A DNA stretch of 64,000 bases from Natronogracilivirga saccharolytica (GTDB taxonomy: Bacteria > Bacteroidota > Rhodothermia > Balneolales > Natronogracilivirgulaceae): assembly GCF_017921895.1 (NCBI RefSeq), contig NZ_JAFIDN010000001.1, positions 310,001 to 374,000 of the forward strand. Reading direction: 5' to 3'. This document shows positions 7,890 to 17,211 of the stretch, in pieces. Every line of letters begins with the position of its first letter. Position 1 is the stretch's first letter. The notes beneath the pieces were generated by a model. It worked only from the letters and a program-made list of their open reading frames with translations, was not told the DNA's origin and did not search any database. A program made the translations under genes and the position numbers.

Positions 7890-10800
7890 TTACTCTTCCT
7901 CTTTCTTCGGCTCATAGACATTTTTCATCTCCTCGTATTGTCTCCAGCGCTCATTCACATCTTTCTGAGCCTGCTCCATAAACCGGGCAGCAGCTTCCGG
8001 ATGTGACTTGGAGAGCATGAGATAGCGCATTTCATTATACGCATAGTCCTTGAACGCAATTTTCGGAGGCTTGGAATCAAGCATAAACGGATTCTTGCCT
8101 TCCGCCTGCAGAGCCGGGTTGAACCGGAACAACGGCCAGTATGCACTGTCTACCGCTTTCTGCTGCTGATCCAGACCGTATTTCATGTTGTAACCGTGCG
8201 CGATACAGTGGCTGTAGGCAATGATCACTGACGGACCCGGATAGGCTTCCGCTTCCATAATGGCACGGATGGTCTGGGTATCATTGGCACCCATCGCAAT
8301 TCGCGCAACATAGGCCGATCCGCCCGAAACGGCCAGCAGTCCGAGATCTTTTTTTGCAGTCTCCTTTCCGGCTGCAGCAAACTTTGCGACAGATCCAAGC
8401 GGGGTGGCTTTGGATCGCTGACCTCCGGTATTGGAGTAGACCTCCGTGTCAAGCACAAGCAGGTTTATATCACGGCCGGATGAAAGGACATGGTCCAGTC
8501 CTCCGTAGCCGATATCATAGGCCCATCCGTCACCGCCGAATGCCCAGACGCTCTTGCGCACCAGAAAATCAGCCAGGCTGTAAAGCTGGCGGACAGATTT
8601 GTCTTTTGCGTTTTCGCCTCCCGCATCCTGCAGGACGCTTTTCAGCTCGGCAACCCGCTTGCGTTGCTCAAATACCCCGGGTTCATCGGACTGATCGGCA
8701 TTCAGGAGCGCATCTTTCAGCTTGTCAGGTACAGAACCGTTCACTTCCCTGAGCAGGCGCTGCGCCTGTTCGGTCTGCTTGTCAACGGTCAGGCGGAAAC
8801 CGAGACCGAACTCCGCATTGTCCTCAAATAGCGAGTTGGACCATGCAGGCCCGAGTCCTTCGGCGTTGGTTGTGTATGGTGTTGTCGGAAGGTTCCCGCC
8901 GTAAATGGAGGAGCAACCTGTAGCGTTCGCGATCAGCATGCGGTCACCATAAAGCTGGGTCACCAGTTTGACATAGGGTGTTTCGCCGCAACCGGAGCAG
9001 GCACCGGAAAACTCAAACAGCGGCTGCAGAAATTGTGAACCTTTCACGGTAGCTGTTTTCAGCTGTGTCCGGTCAAATTCAGGAAGTGATGCAAAGAAAT
9101 CCCAGTTCTTCCTCTCTGTTTCCAGATGCGGTTCAATCTTGTCCATGTTGATGGCCTTGCGTCCCACCTGCTTTTTATCCTTGGCAGGACACACTTCAAC
9201 GCACAGCTCACAACCGGTACAGTCATCCGGGGAAACCTGAACGCTGACCATGGTATTGTCAGGCCATTCGCGTCCCTTGGCTTTCATGGATTTGAATTCA
9301 GGCGGCGCATCGGCGAGAAGCTCTTCATCATAAGCCTTCATCCGGATACAGGAGTGCGGGCAAACCATGGCGCACTTTCCGCACTGGATACATATATCCG
9401 GCTCCAGAATGGGTATTTCCTGTGCGATGTTCCGCTTTTCATAGCAGGCCGTGCCTACCGGGAACGTGCCATCCTGAGGAAACGCGCTGACCGGCAGGTC
9501 ATCACCGTTTCCGGCAATGATTTCGCTGATCACATTATCTACAAACTCGGGCGTATTCTCGCCAATGATCGGTGGCAGCATCTTGCGGGTGGAGGTAACC
9601 TTGCCCGGAACATCCAGTTCAAACATGTGCTCAACTGCATTGTCCACGGCCGCATAGTTGCTTTTCAGAATGGCTTCGCCTTTTTGACCATAGGTTTTCT
9701 TGATGGCATCCTTGATGGCTGCAATCGCCTCATCCTGCGGAAGGATATCCGAAATGGCAAAAAAGCACACCTGCATTACCGTGTTGATCCGGTTGCCCAT
9801 TCCGCTATCTTTAGCAACCTGGTATCCGTCAATTGCAAAAACACGAATGTTCTTGTCAATAATCTGTTGCTGAACCTTGTCGGGCAGATTTTCCCAAAGC
9901 TCATCCGGACCATACTGCGTGTTGATCAGAAAGGTAGCGCCGTGACGTGCATTTCGGAGCATATCCATGCGCTCAACAAAGCGGTACTGATGACATGCAA
10001 TGAAATCGGCCTCTTGGATCAGATACGCAGACCGGATGGGATCCGGACCGAATCGCAAATGGGACACTGTCATCGCACCGGACTTTTTCGAGTCATACAC
10101 AAAGTAGCCCTGCGCATGATAATCGGTATTCTCGCCGATGATCTTGATGGAGTTTTTGTTGGCACTGACCGTACCGTCGGCACCCAGTCCGTAAAACAGG
10201 CCTTCAAACAGCTTTTGTTTACCCTGTTTTTTGTCCGCAGTCCCGGACTTCGCGACCGACCGGCCATTGCCGGATCCATTTTTCCATTCAATACTGGTTT
10301 GTGTGACATCGTCCTTAATGCCGATCGTGAAATGGTTCTTGGGCTTATCGCGGCCGATTTCATCATAGACGGCTCGAACCATAGCGGGGGTAAATTCTTT
10401 GGAAGACAACCCGTAGCGACCGGCGACAACCTTTGGTTCGACGTCAAATTTCCGGTAACCCTCAACCCGGTTTTCCTGCAGTGCGGTGATCACATCCTGG
10501 TACAACGGATCACCGGCGCTTCCCGGTTCTTTGGTGCGGTCAAGTACACCCAGGCTTCGGACACTCTGCGGCAGGGCTTTTACGAATGCGGCCACATCAA
10601 ATGGGCGGTAGAGTCTGACTTTGACCACGCCGACACGTTCGCCGTCAGCATTCATTCGGTCGACGGTCTCATGAACAGTTTCTGCTCCGGAACCCATAAG
10701 TACAATTACACGCTCGGCATCCTCCGGTCCATGATAATCAAACAGGTTATAGCTTCTTCCGGTCAGTTTGGCAAACCGGTCCATGGTTTTCTGGACAATC

Positions 10801-11522
10801 CCCGGGCAATTGTTGTAGTAGGTATTGGATGATTCCCTTGCCTGGAAAAAGACATCCGGATTCTGTGCTGTTCCCCGGATTACGGGTTTATCCGGTGTCA
10901 ATGCCCGGTTTCTGTGCGCAATGACATGGTCATAGTCAATCATCTCCTCCATGTCGCCGAGTGTAAGCTGCTCGATTTTCTGCACTTCGTGCGATGTCCG
11001 GAATCCATCAAAAAAGTGGATAAACGGCACCCGGGATTCCAGAGTGGCAGCATGTGATATCATTGCCATATCCATCGCTTCCTGCACACTGTTTGAGCAA
11101 AGCATCGCCATGCCGGTCATGCGCATAGCCATTACGTCACTGTGATCACCGAAAATGGAAAGCGCATGCGATGCCACGGTCCGCGCCGAAACGTGGATGA
11201 CCGCTGGACTCAGCTCGCCTGCGATCTTGTAAAGATTGGGCATCATCAGAAGCAATCCCTGTGAAGCAGTAAACGTAGTTGACAAGGCGCCGGTTTGCAG
11301 AGCTCCATGAACGGCACCGGCAGCGCCGCCTTCACTCTGTAATTCGATGACATCCGGCACTGTGCCCCAGATGTTCTTTTTTCCGGCCATTGACCATGCA
11401 TCGGTCCACTCTCCCATGGGAGATGCCGGAGTAATTGGATAAATAGCGATGACTTCGTTTACATGATGGGCGATATAGGACGCGGCTTCGTTGGCGTCAA
11501 TAGTTACAAGCGGACGTTTCAT
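7890..11522 (-). CDS. nifJ: pyruvate:ferredoxin (flavodoxin) oxidoreductase
   Basis: 1210 residues, the length of single-chain PFOR. It turns pyruvate and CoA into acetyl-CoA and CO2 while reducing ferredoxin or flavodoxin, using thiamine diphosphate and three [4Fe-4S] clusters. Domain order as seen: the N-terminal pyruvate-binding half (ANEAASYIAHHVNEVIAIYP), the transketolase-C-like domain, the gamma domain with GLGADGTVSANKNSIKIIGE, the EKR segment (CYEKRNIA), a two-cluster ferredoxin domain near residues 700-780 (CIQCGKCAMVCPHSC and CTGCELCVEVCP) and the thiamine-binding domain from about 840 (CSGCGETPYVKL, GGDGWAYDIGYGG, YSNTGGQRSKATPLG). It is the first gene of a minus-strand run that continues into nuo. 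Its 5' flank (11523-11807) is probably the promoter. Confidence 0.97.
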   Translation of the reverse strand: MKRPLVTIDANEAASYIAHHVNEVIAIYPITPASPMGEWTDAWSMAGKKNIWGTVPDVIELQSEGGAAGAVHGALQTGALSTTFTASQGLLLMMPNLYKIAGELSPAVIHVSARTVASHALSIFGDHSDVMAMRMTGMAMLCSNSVQEAMDMAMISHAATLESRVPFIHFFDGFRTSHEVQKIEQLTLGDMEEMIDYDHVIAHRNRALTPDKPVIRGTAQNPDVFFQARESSNTYYNNCPGIVQKTMDRFAKLTGRSYNLFDYHGPEDAERVIVLMGSGAETVHETVDRMNADGERVGVVKVRLYRPFDVAAFVKALPQSVRSLGVLDRTKEPGSAGDPLYQDVITALQENRVEGYRKFDVEPKVVAGRYGLSSKEFTPAMVRAVYDEIGRDKPKNHFTIGIKDDVTQTSIEWKNGSGNGRSVAKSGTADKKQGKQKLFEGLFYGLGADGTVSANKNSIKIIGENTDYHAQGYFVYDSKKSGAMTVSHLRFGPDPIRSAYLIQEADFIACHQYRFVERMDMLRNARHGATFLINTQYGPDELWENLPDKVQQQIIDKNIRVFAIDGYQVAKDSGMGNRINTVMQVCFFAISDILPQDEAIAAIKDAIKKTYGQKGEAILKSNYAAVDNAVEHMFELDVPGKVTSTRKMLPPIIGENTPEFVDNVISEIIAGNGDDLPVSAFPQDGTFPVGTACYEKRNIAQEIPILEPDICIQCGKCAMVCPHSCIRMKAYDEELLADAPPEFKSMKAKGREWPDNTMVSVQVSPDDCTGCELCVEVCPAKDKKQVGRKAINMDKIEPHLETERKNWDFFASLPEFDRTQLKTATVKGSQFLQPLFEFSGACSGCGETPYVKLVTQLYGDRMLIANATGCSSIYGGNLPTTPYTTNAEGLGPAWSNSLFEDNAEFGLGFRLTVDKQTEQAQRLLREVNGSVPDKLKDALLNADQSDEPGVFEQRKRVAELKSVLQDAGGENAKDKSVRQLYSLADFLVRKSVWAFGGDGWAYDIGYGGLDHVLSSGRDINLLVLDTEVYSNTGGQRSKATPLGSVAKFAAAGKETAKKDLGLLAVSGGSAYVARIAMGANDTQTIRAIMEAEAYPGPSVIIAYSHCIAHGYNMKYGLDQQQKAVDSAYWPLFRFNPALQAEGKNPFMLDSKPPKIAFKDYAYNEMRYLMLSKSHPEAAARFMEQAQKDVNERWRQYEEMKNVYEPKKEEE

Positions 11523-11807
11523 AAATAATCCTTGTGATTCTGGTAAATAGAAATTTGATAATGAGTTGACGGATAAACTGTGTTATCGCAGGATATCCGC
11601 ACAGACGAAAATAACAGAACAATTATTGCGACCGACACGTATCAGGAGAAGACTGACTTGTGTTTAATAATCGATGAATCGCCGTCTTCTGTCCCTGACT
11701 ACGTAATAATTTTCCTTTAAACTACTAAAAATCAATTTATAAAAAAGGGCTTTTTTGATAAATAAACGTAGCCCGATTTTTCCTAAGATATTCATTATTT
11801 TATAAAA
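11523..11807. promoter_or_regulatory. divergent upstream region of nifJ and a small secreted-protein gene
   Basis: 285 bases between divergently read genes, so it must hold the promoter of nifJ. It is AT-rich and contains short dyads: GATAA/TTATC arms at 11572-11587 and the 8-base palindrome GGATATCC at 11591-11598. No good match to the Bacteroidota promoter consensus was found by eye. Confidence 0.4.
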
Positions 11808-12170
11808 ATGACAGTATCAATCACACTTATGATTACCATTATTGTTTCAATGAGTACGCTGTTTCCAACTGTCGTGTATTCAGCTTCTTATTTCGATAAA
11901 TCGGACACAGTGGAAACCTGGGAGGGGTCACTGCGGCTTTTTGGAAACGAGCCCTTTACGATGATTGCCCTGGTAACCGATGAAGAGGAGCGCTGGTTTC
12001 TTGAAATGGAAGAAGAGGAGCTTCAGTACTTGTGGCATAACCGGCAGGGACGAATCCGTATCACCGGTATACCCATTGTAAAAAACATTGCCGGCAGATC
12101 CGAAAATGTGATTGTTGTCAAAAAGCACGAGTGGATTAAAAACCGGCCAGATGCAGATAGCCCGCATTGA
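11808..12170 (+). CDS. small secreted protein of unknown function
   Basis: 120 residues. The first ~25 residues form a signal peptide (MTVSITLMITIIVSMSTLFP, then TVVYSAS with a likely signal peptidase I cut after VYS). The mature part is acidic (for example DEEERWFLEMEEEELQYLW) and ends with a basic-aromatic stretch. The segment GRIRITGIPIVKNIAGRSEN looks like the end of a small beta-barrel. No family was recognised. It lies 95 bases before the DUF2207 gene on the same strand and may be transcribed with it. Confidence 0.6.
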   Translation: MTVSITLMITIIVSMSTLFPTVVYSASYFDKSDTVETWEGSLRLFGNEPFTMIALVTDEEERWFLEMEEEELQYLWHNRQGRIRITGIPIVKNIAGRSENVIVVKKHEWIKNRPDADSPH

Positions 12171-12265
12171 TTGATTTACGAACTATGTTTTTATTGGATA
12201 AAAAAGTAACATTGGGATATTCGTAATCATCAAGTTACCAATCGTTTCACCAATATTTTACCATC

Positions 12266-14011
12266 ATGACCCGGCAATTTTATTTCATTGTGATTATCGG
12301 ATTGTTTCTTGCTGCAGACGCAGGGCACGCCAGAGAGTATCACATCCCGGATATTTCCCTTCAGGCTGAAATTAAGTCCGATGCAACCATACGCTATACG
12401 GAAGAGAGGCATTATGTTTTCGATGGTACGTATAATTATGCCTACTATACATTACCGCTCAGGGGTTTTGATGAAATAAGCAACATCAGAGTCCGCCAGG
12501 ATGGCCGCGCATTGACCAATACTGATACCGAAGAGCCGGGAACGTTCAAAGTGGAAAAAGACAGCGACGAACTGCGGATCACCTGGTACATCGAAACGGA
12601 AGGCAATACTGAGCATACGTACACCATCCAGTACGACCTTAAGGACGCACTGGTTCTCGGTCCGGATCATACCGAATGGTTCTGGTTTTTTCTCTCTGAG
12701 GAACTGGAACGCACCCCCGACACGTTTCGCGCACGGATATCCCTGCCTGAAAGTATTGATGAGGACGAGTGGCATGTCTGGTTGCGCGAGAGCCCTGATC
12801 ATGTTGAAAAAAGCACGGATAACAACCTGCTGTTTCTTGAGGGCGAGGGATTCCGAAGCGGTGATATTATCAGAGCCCGCATACTGTTCCCGACACGGGT
12901 GCTGCCGGATGCCGATATCACTGACAGGCGATTCGGGCTGGACCGGGTGATGCAGGAAGAGGACGATTGGCTGGAGGCACGGGAACGTGAAGAGCGTAAT
13001 CATATGCTGGCGCTGGGGCTGATCTTTGTTCTTGCTCCCGGGTCAATCATTATTTTCATCTGGTTTTACAGGCGCTTCGGCCGGAGAAACAAACCGGATA
13101 TCACCACCGGAAAACTGCGCTACTCCCCTCCGTCTGAAGATCCGCCGGCGCTTGTCCGCATGCTTATGCTTGGGCCCCTGAATGCTGATCCCGACAAATT
13201 GGCACTGGGAATTACACTGTTCGATCTGGCCAGAAGGGGATATTTTCGTATTGTCGAAAAAAAGGGGAAAAAGAAGTTCCTGGGCAGCGAAACCCCCGAG
13301 TATCATCTTGAAAAAACAGGAAAAAAACCGGCAGATGATCTCAGAGATTGGGAAAGCAACCTGCTGGAAAAAGTAAACGGGCGTATTGATGATGGCATCA
13401 CAAGGATGAATGATATCCTTGAGTGGTCGGACAGAAAATCACGAAAATGGTGGCGTCAATGGAAAAAACTGTTTAAGAACGAGATCCGTGAACGGTCCTG
13501 GTTTGACCGCGAAGCAGCCAGGGCCTTGAACTGGCACCTGCTCGCCCAGCTGCCGCTATTATTCGGGATGGTTGTTGTGACACTTCTTTCTCCAGGTGTT
13601 GGAGTAATCGGAATTATACTGGTGGTGCTGATCATGCTACTGAGTTTGACCCTTCCCAAACGTACCAAAATAGGAGCCAATCTGCATGCCGAATGGACAG
13701 CCTATCGAAAAGCACTTAAAAAGGGACCAAACCGGTCGTTCGATCAACAGGATATGGGACGGCATTTTGTTTATGCCATAGCCCTTGGCCTGACCAAAAA
13801 ACAGCTTGAAAAGCGATTAACCAGTGTCACAGAAGACAGCCCGCTGTTCATCTGGATCGTTCCCGTATCCACTTCTGGCAGTCCGGCGGAAACAGCATCC
13901 GGACTCAGCACCCTGGCCTCAAGCGGCACCAGCAGTTTCAGTGGTGTATCGGGTGTAGGCGGGGCATCGGCCGGTTCCGCAGGTGGTGGTTCCGGCGGAG
14001 GGGCCGGATAG
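12266..14011 (+). CDS. DUF2207-type membrane protein with glycine-rich tail
   Basis: 581 residues. Layout: signal peptide at 1-22 (ends GHAREYHI), an outer beta-rich domain to about 230 that begins with DISLQAEIKSDATIRYTEER, a membrane helix near 247-268, a cytoplasmic domain with winged-helix-like features to about 420 (LALGITLFDLARRGYFRIVE is the typical DUF2207 segment), two close helices near 423-465, and a C-terminal tail of Gly, Ser and Ala. The Gly/Ser tail is usual for this family. Function is unknown; the topology suggests an envelope sensor or scaffold, which is only a guess. Confidence 0.85.
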   Translation: MTRQFYFIVIIGLFLAADAGHAREYHIPDISLQAEIKSDATIRYTEERHYVFDGTYNYAYYTLPLRGFDEISNIRVRQDGRALTNTDTEEPGTFKVEKDSDELRITWYIETEGNTEHTYTIQYDLKDALVLGPDHTEWFWFFLSEELERTPDTFRARISLPESIDEDEWHVWLRESPDHVEKSTDNNLLFLEGEGFRSGDIIRARILFPTRVLPDADITDRRFGLDRVMQEEDDWLEAREREERNHMLALGLIFVLAPGSIIIFIWFYRRFGRRNKPDITTGKLRYSPPSEDPPALVRMLMLGPLNADPDKLALGITLFDLARRGYFRIVEKKGKKKFLGSETPEYHLEKTGKKPADDLRDWESNLLEKVNGRIDDGITRMNDILEWSDRKSRKWWRQWKKLFKNEIRERSWFDREAARALNWHLLAQLPLLFGMVVVTLLSPGVGVIGIILVVLIMLLSLTLPKRTKIGANLHAEWTAYRKALKKGPNRSFDQQDMGRHFVYAIALGLTKKQLEKRLTSVTEDSPLFIWIVPVSTSGSPAETASGLSTLASSGTSSFSGVSGVGGASAGSAGGGSGGGAG

Positions 14012-14033
14012 CTGATCTCGTCTTTGTGAGCTA

Positions 14034-14355
14034 TTATAAATAGGCAGTTAACCGAGCCGGACAACCGGGGATCAGTAAAAGGCCATGTCCGCTTGCGGAT
14101 GATTCCTGCTCACCTGTTAATTCACCATCCATATTATACGATTCACGCATTCCATCAGAATTCGAATACAGGTAATAAAGGTCTATACCGTATTCTGCCA
14201 GAAAACTGATCGATGAAGCGGTGAACCATTCCACTCCGATATTGCAATGCACGGCTGCCCTCTTGCAGAGCATGACCGGCGGATGCTGATGAGAACGCAC
14301 CGGATACAGCAGCAATGGAAAATACCGACAGCAACAACAAGGGGATGACAACCAT
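14034..14355 (-). pseudogene. small secreted protein, probably frameshifted
   Basis: From the ATG at 14355 one frame encodes a clean signal peptide (MVVIPLLLLSVFSIAAVSGA, then FSSASAGHALQ). That frame soon turns into unconvincing sequence and stops at 14155. The neighbouring frame carries a plausible mature part, from about HCNIGVEWFTASSISFLAEY to a cysteine near the end (LLLIPGC), stopping at 14034. Joining them needs a skip of one base in the region of about 14230-14270. Small exported peptides with paired cysteines are common in this group. It may be a real pseudogene, a sequencing error, or two unrelated open frames. Confidence 0.35.
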
Positions 14356-14540
14356 TTTTTTGCCAAAATTGTTGTGTTTAGGATGAAGGTTTGTAGTATT
14401 CCCCTGCTCTCTCTTTTTAAGCTCATGACAGCGTTGACGATGAAGGCGGGTAAAGGTCATCACGGGTTACAAATCATTATGTGCAAAACCGGCACAAACT
14501 GCAACTCCCCGCGCTGAACAGCTGTAACTGTTTCGGCATA

Positions 14541-15812
14541 TTACTCTTTGATCTGCCCGTCACCGGTAACGACATATTTATATGTGGTAAGCTCTTCCAG
14601 AGCCACCGGCCCCCGCGCATGAAGGCGGTCCGTACTGATACCGATCTCGGCTCCCATGCCGAACTCCGCACCATCAGTAAACCGCGTTGATGCGTTGATG
14701 TAGACCGCAGCGGAATCCACCATTTTCCCGAAATACTCCTGCCTGCCCTTATTCCGGGTCACAATAGCATCCGAATGACCTGAGCCATATTGGTTGATAT
14801 GCTCGACAGCCTGCTCAATACCGTCCACAACACGCACCGAAAGTATCATATCCAGATATTCGGTATGCCAGTCTTCCCCGGTTGCAGGCAGCATGGATGC
14901 CACAATCTCCCGCGATTTTTCGTCCCCGCGAAGCTCAACACCCCTTTTCTGAAGGATCTCTGCCATGCGTATCAGCCACTCCTCTCCAATGGAAAGGTCC
15001 ACCAAAAGCGTTTCGGCTGCGTTGCAAACCCCCGGACGCTGACATTTTGCATTTTCCACAATCGACCATGCTTTTTCGGGGTCTGCATCACCATCGACAT
15101 ACACATGACAAATGCCTTTATAGTGTTTCAGTACAGGTACGGTTGCGTTTTCTGCAATAGCCCGGATCAGCCCCTCGCCGCCGCGCGGGATAATCATGTC
15201 CACATATTCATCCATGGTAATAAGACTTGTGACGGCCTTCCGGTCGCGAACCGGGACAAGCTGAATCGCATCGGCCGGCAGTTTGGTGGCGGACCCACCT
15301 TCCTGAAGCGCATCGGCTATGGCCTGATTGCTTCGCAGCGCTTCCGATCCACCCCGCAATATTATGGCATTCGATGCCTTCAGGCACAAGGCGGCCGCAT
15401 CGGCGGTTACGTTCGGCCGGGATTCGTAGATCATACCGATTACACCAATGGGTACCGCTCTCTTTTCAAGGATCAGACCGTTCTCCTTTTCCCAGCTTTT
15501 GAGAGTTCGGCCGACCGGATCAGGAAGCTTTGCGATGTCACGCAAACCCTGTGTCATTGCCGCCATCCGCTTATCATCCAGTACAAGCCGGTCCACAAGT
15601 GCATCCGAAAGTCCGGCATCTCTGGCCTCACTGACATCCCTTGCATTCTCCTCCTGGATTTTTTCCTTTCTGCGCTCCAGGGCATCCGCCATTGCCAGCA
15701 GCGCATGATTTTTTTCATCAGCAGACATGCCCATCATTTCACGCGATGCACGCCTTGCTTTCTTCCCAAGCTCCAGGATCTGTTTGTGAATGGCTTCTTC
15801 GGTTTCAGGCAT
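14541..15812 (-). CDS. proA: gamma-glutamyl phosphate reductase
   Basis: 423 residues, typical for ProA, the NADPH-dependent second enzyme of proline synthesis that makes glutamate-5-semialdehyde in the cytoplasm. The aldehyde-dehydrogenase fold signatures are visible: PIGVIGMIYESRPNVTADAA, the catalytic cysteine region CQRPGVCNAAETLLVD, and the C-terminal EFGMGAEIGISTDRLHARGP. It starts 41 bases after proB ends, so proB and proA form an operon. Confidence 0.97.
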   Translation of the reverse strand: MPETEEAIHKQILELGKKARRASREMMGMSADEKNHALLAMADALERRKEKIQEENARDVSEARDAGLSDALVDRLVLDDKRMAAMTQGLRDIAKLPDPVGRTLKSWEKENGLILEKRAVPIGVIGMIYESRPNVTADAAALCLKASNAIILRGGSEALRSNQAIADALQEGGSATKLPADAIQLVPVRDRKAVTSLITMDEYVDMIIPRGGEGLIRAIAENATVPVLKHYKGICHVYVDGDADPEKAWSIVENAKCQRPGVCNAAETLLVDLSIGEEWLIRMAEILQKRGVELRGDEKSREIVASMLPATGEDWHTEYLDMILSVRVVDGIEQAVEHINQYGSGHSDAIVTRNKGRQEYFGKMVDSAAVYINASTRFTDGAEFGMGAEIGISTDRLHARGPVALEELTTYKYVVTGDGQIKE

Positions 15813-15853
15813 AATGCAGAATATTTTTTTTCTGGTTGTACAATTACGGCAGG

Positions 15854-17032
15854 TTACACAAGCACCATATTGTCACGATGGATTATTTCAATATGGTGTC
15901 TTTCACCCAAAATGCGTGGAATTTCGACAGTTTTCTTGCCTTTGATCCGCTCTATTTCATCACGGTCAAAAGCGGTTAGGCCACGGGCGATAACTTTTCC
16001 GTCTGACTTGCGGATATTGACAAGGGAGCCGGCACGAAACCGACCTTCTACCTTGCTTACACCCACCGGCAGCAGGCTGTGTCCTTTTTCGGTTATGGCA
16101 TTTGCGGCACCTTCATCCACAAACAAACTGCCTTGCGGACGATGGAAAAAAGCGATCCATTTTTTCCGTGCTTTAAGTTTCTGCTCTTCTGAAGAAACAG
16201 TGATCAGAGTTCCCAGGTCCTCACCGCTCAATAGCCGGGCTACGACGTTTTCCTGATATCCGTCGGCGATAACTACCGGTGTGCCGGAACGGATGGCGCG
16301 GTCGGCTGATTGTAACTTGGATCCCATCCCGCCGGATGACCATCCGCTGCCCTTACCCTGAGCCATGGCCAGTGTTTCATCCGTTATATCCTCAAGCAGC
16401 GGAATGCGTTCGGTGAACCGGCCGTTTTCTGCCCGGAAGAGGCCGTTCGAAGTGGTCAGCAGCACGAGCAGATCGGCATCAATGAGCGCGGCTACCATGG
16501 CTGCAAGCAAATCGTTGTCGCCAAAACGGATTTCATCAACCGCAACCACATCATTTTCATTGCATACGGGAATAATCCCGTTGCGGAGCATGGACATGAT
16601 CGTGTTTCGCGCATTCAGGTGGCGGATGCGGTCATTCAGATCGCCGTGGGTAAGCAGCACCTGTCCAAGCCGGCAGTCATACCTTGCCAGTTGTTCCGAA
16701 TACAGATTCAGCAGAACCCCCTGGCCGATCGCAGCGGCCATCTGCAAATCCGGCAAATTGACCGGACGCCGGGGCCATCCCAGCGACTGAACACCGGCAG
16801 CTATGGCTCCTGAGGATACGAGAATGACCTCGTAATTCTGATTGCGCAGTGAGGCAATCTGCCCGGTAAGCTTCTGAATCTGAGCGGGATCCGGCCGCCC
16901 TTGCTTGTCAACAAGAACCCTGCTTCCCACCTTGATTACAAGTCGCTTTACCTGTTCAGGAAAACCAGTGCGGAGTTTGTGTTGACCGGGTTGCAAACTA
17001 TTGTCAGAGGTGTCATTTTGTAACAAGTCCAT
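15854..17032 (-). CDS. proB: glutamate 5-kinase with PUA domain
   Basis: 392 residues. It phosphorylates glutamate in the first step of proline synthesis. The kinase part has VKRLVIKVGSRVLVDKQ, VILVSSGAIAAGVQSLGWP, CNENDVVAVDEIRFGDNDLL and GSGWSSGGMGSKLQSADRA. A PUA domain follows at about 285-385 (GSLFVDEGAANAITEKGHSL and AFDRDEIERIKGK). About 28 residues before the kinase core have no family similarity, so the true start could be a little later than 17032. It is the first gene of the proBA operon; proline is also a common compatible solute in halophiles. Confidence 0.96.
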   Translation of the reverse strand: MDLLQNDTSDNSLQPGQHKLRTGFPEQVKRLVIKVGSRVLVDKQGRPDPAQIQKLTGQIASLRNQNYEVILVSSGAIAAGVQSLGWPRRPVNLPDLQMAAAIGQGVLLNLYSEQLARYDCRLGQVLLTHGDLNDRIRHLNARNTIMSMLRNGIIPVCNENDVVAVDEIRFGDNDLLAAMVAALIDADLLVLLTTSNGLFRAENGRFTERIPLLEDITDETLAMAQGKGSGWSSGGMGSKLQSADRAIRSGTPVVIADGYQENVVARLLSGEDLGTLITVSSEEQKLKARKKWIAFFHRPQGSLFVDEGAANAITEKGHSLLPVGVSKVEGRFRAGSLVNIRKSDGKVIARGLTAFDRDEIERIKGKKTVEIPRILGERHHIEIIHRDNMVLV

Positions 17033-17145
17033 TTTTTAAATATACCAATATCGGATTACGGAAGAAACGGATGTATGAATGGAATTAATTGAAGATCATT
17101 CGGGAATGACGGACATGCAGCAGACACACTATCCGTTATACCATT

Positions 17146-17179
17146 GTTGAACCTGCTGAATCGTTGAACCTGCTGAATC
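17146..17179. repeat. perfect 17-bp tandem duplication
   Basis: GTTGAACCTGCTGAATC occurs twice head to tail, at 17146-17162 and 17163-17179. It lies between the divergent proB and the lipoprotein gene that starts at 17212, 33-66 bases before that start. It could be a duplicated protein-binding site or a chance slippage product. Confidence 0.7.
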
Positions 17180-17211
17180 CGGCTTCTTACTGACACTTAC
17201 CTTTTTTTGCC

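Noticed and set aside
9126-10832. 568-residue open frame on the plus strand
   Set aside because: It lies fully antisense to nifJ, whose domains and cluster motifs are clear; the frame is a product of codon bias and shows no family marks.
11741-11756. AAAAAAGGGCTTTTTT as a terminator hairpin
   Set aside because: The loop would be two bases; it cannot form a stable hairpin, and no transcript ends there.
14790-16256. 488-residue open frame on the plus strand
   Set aside because: Antisense to proA and proB; Cys- and His-rich sequence without any domain.
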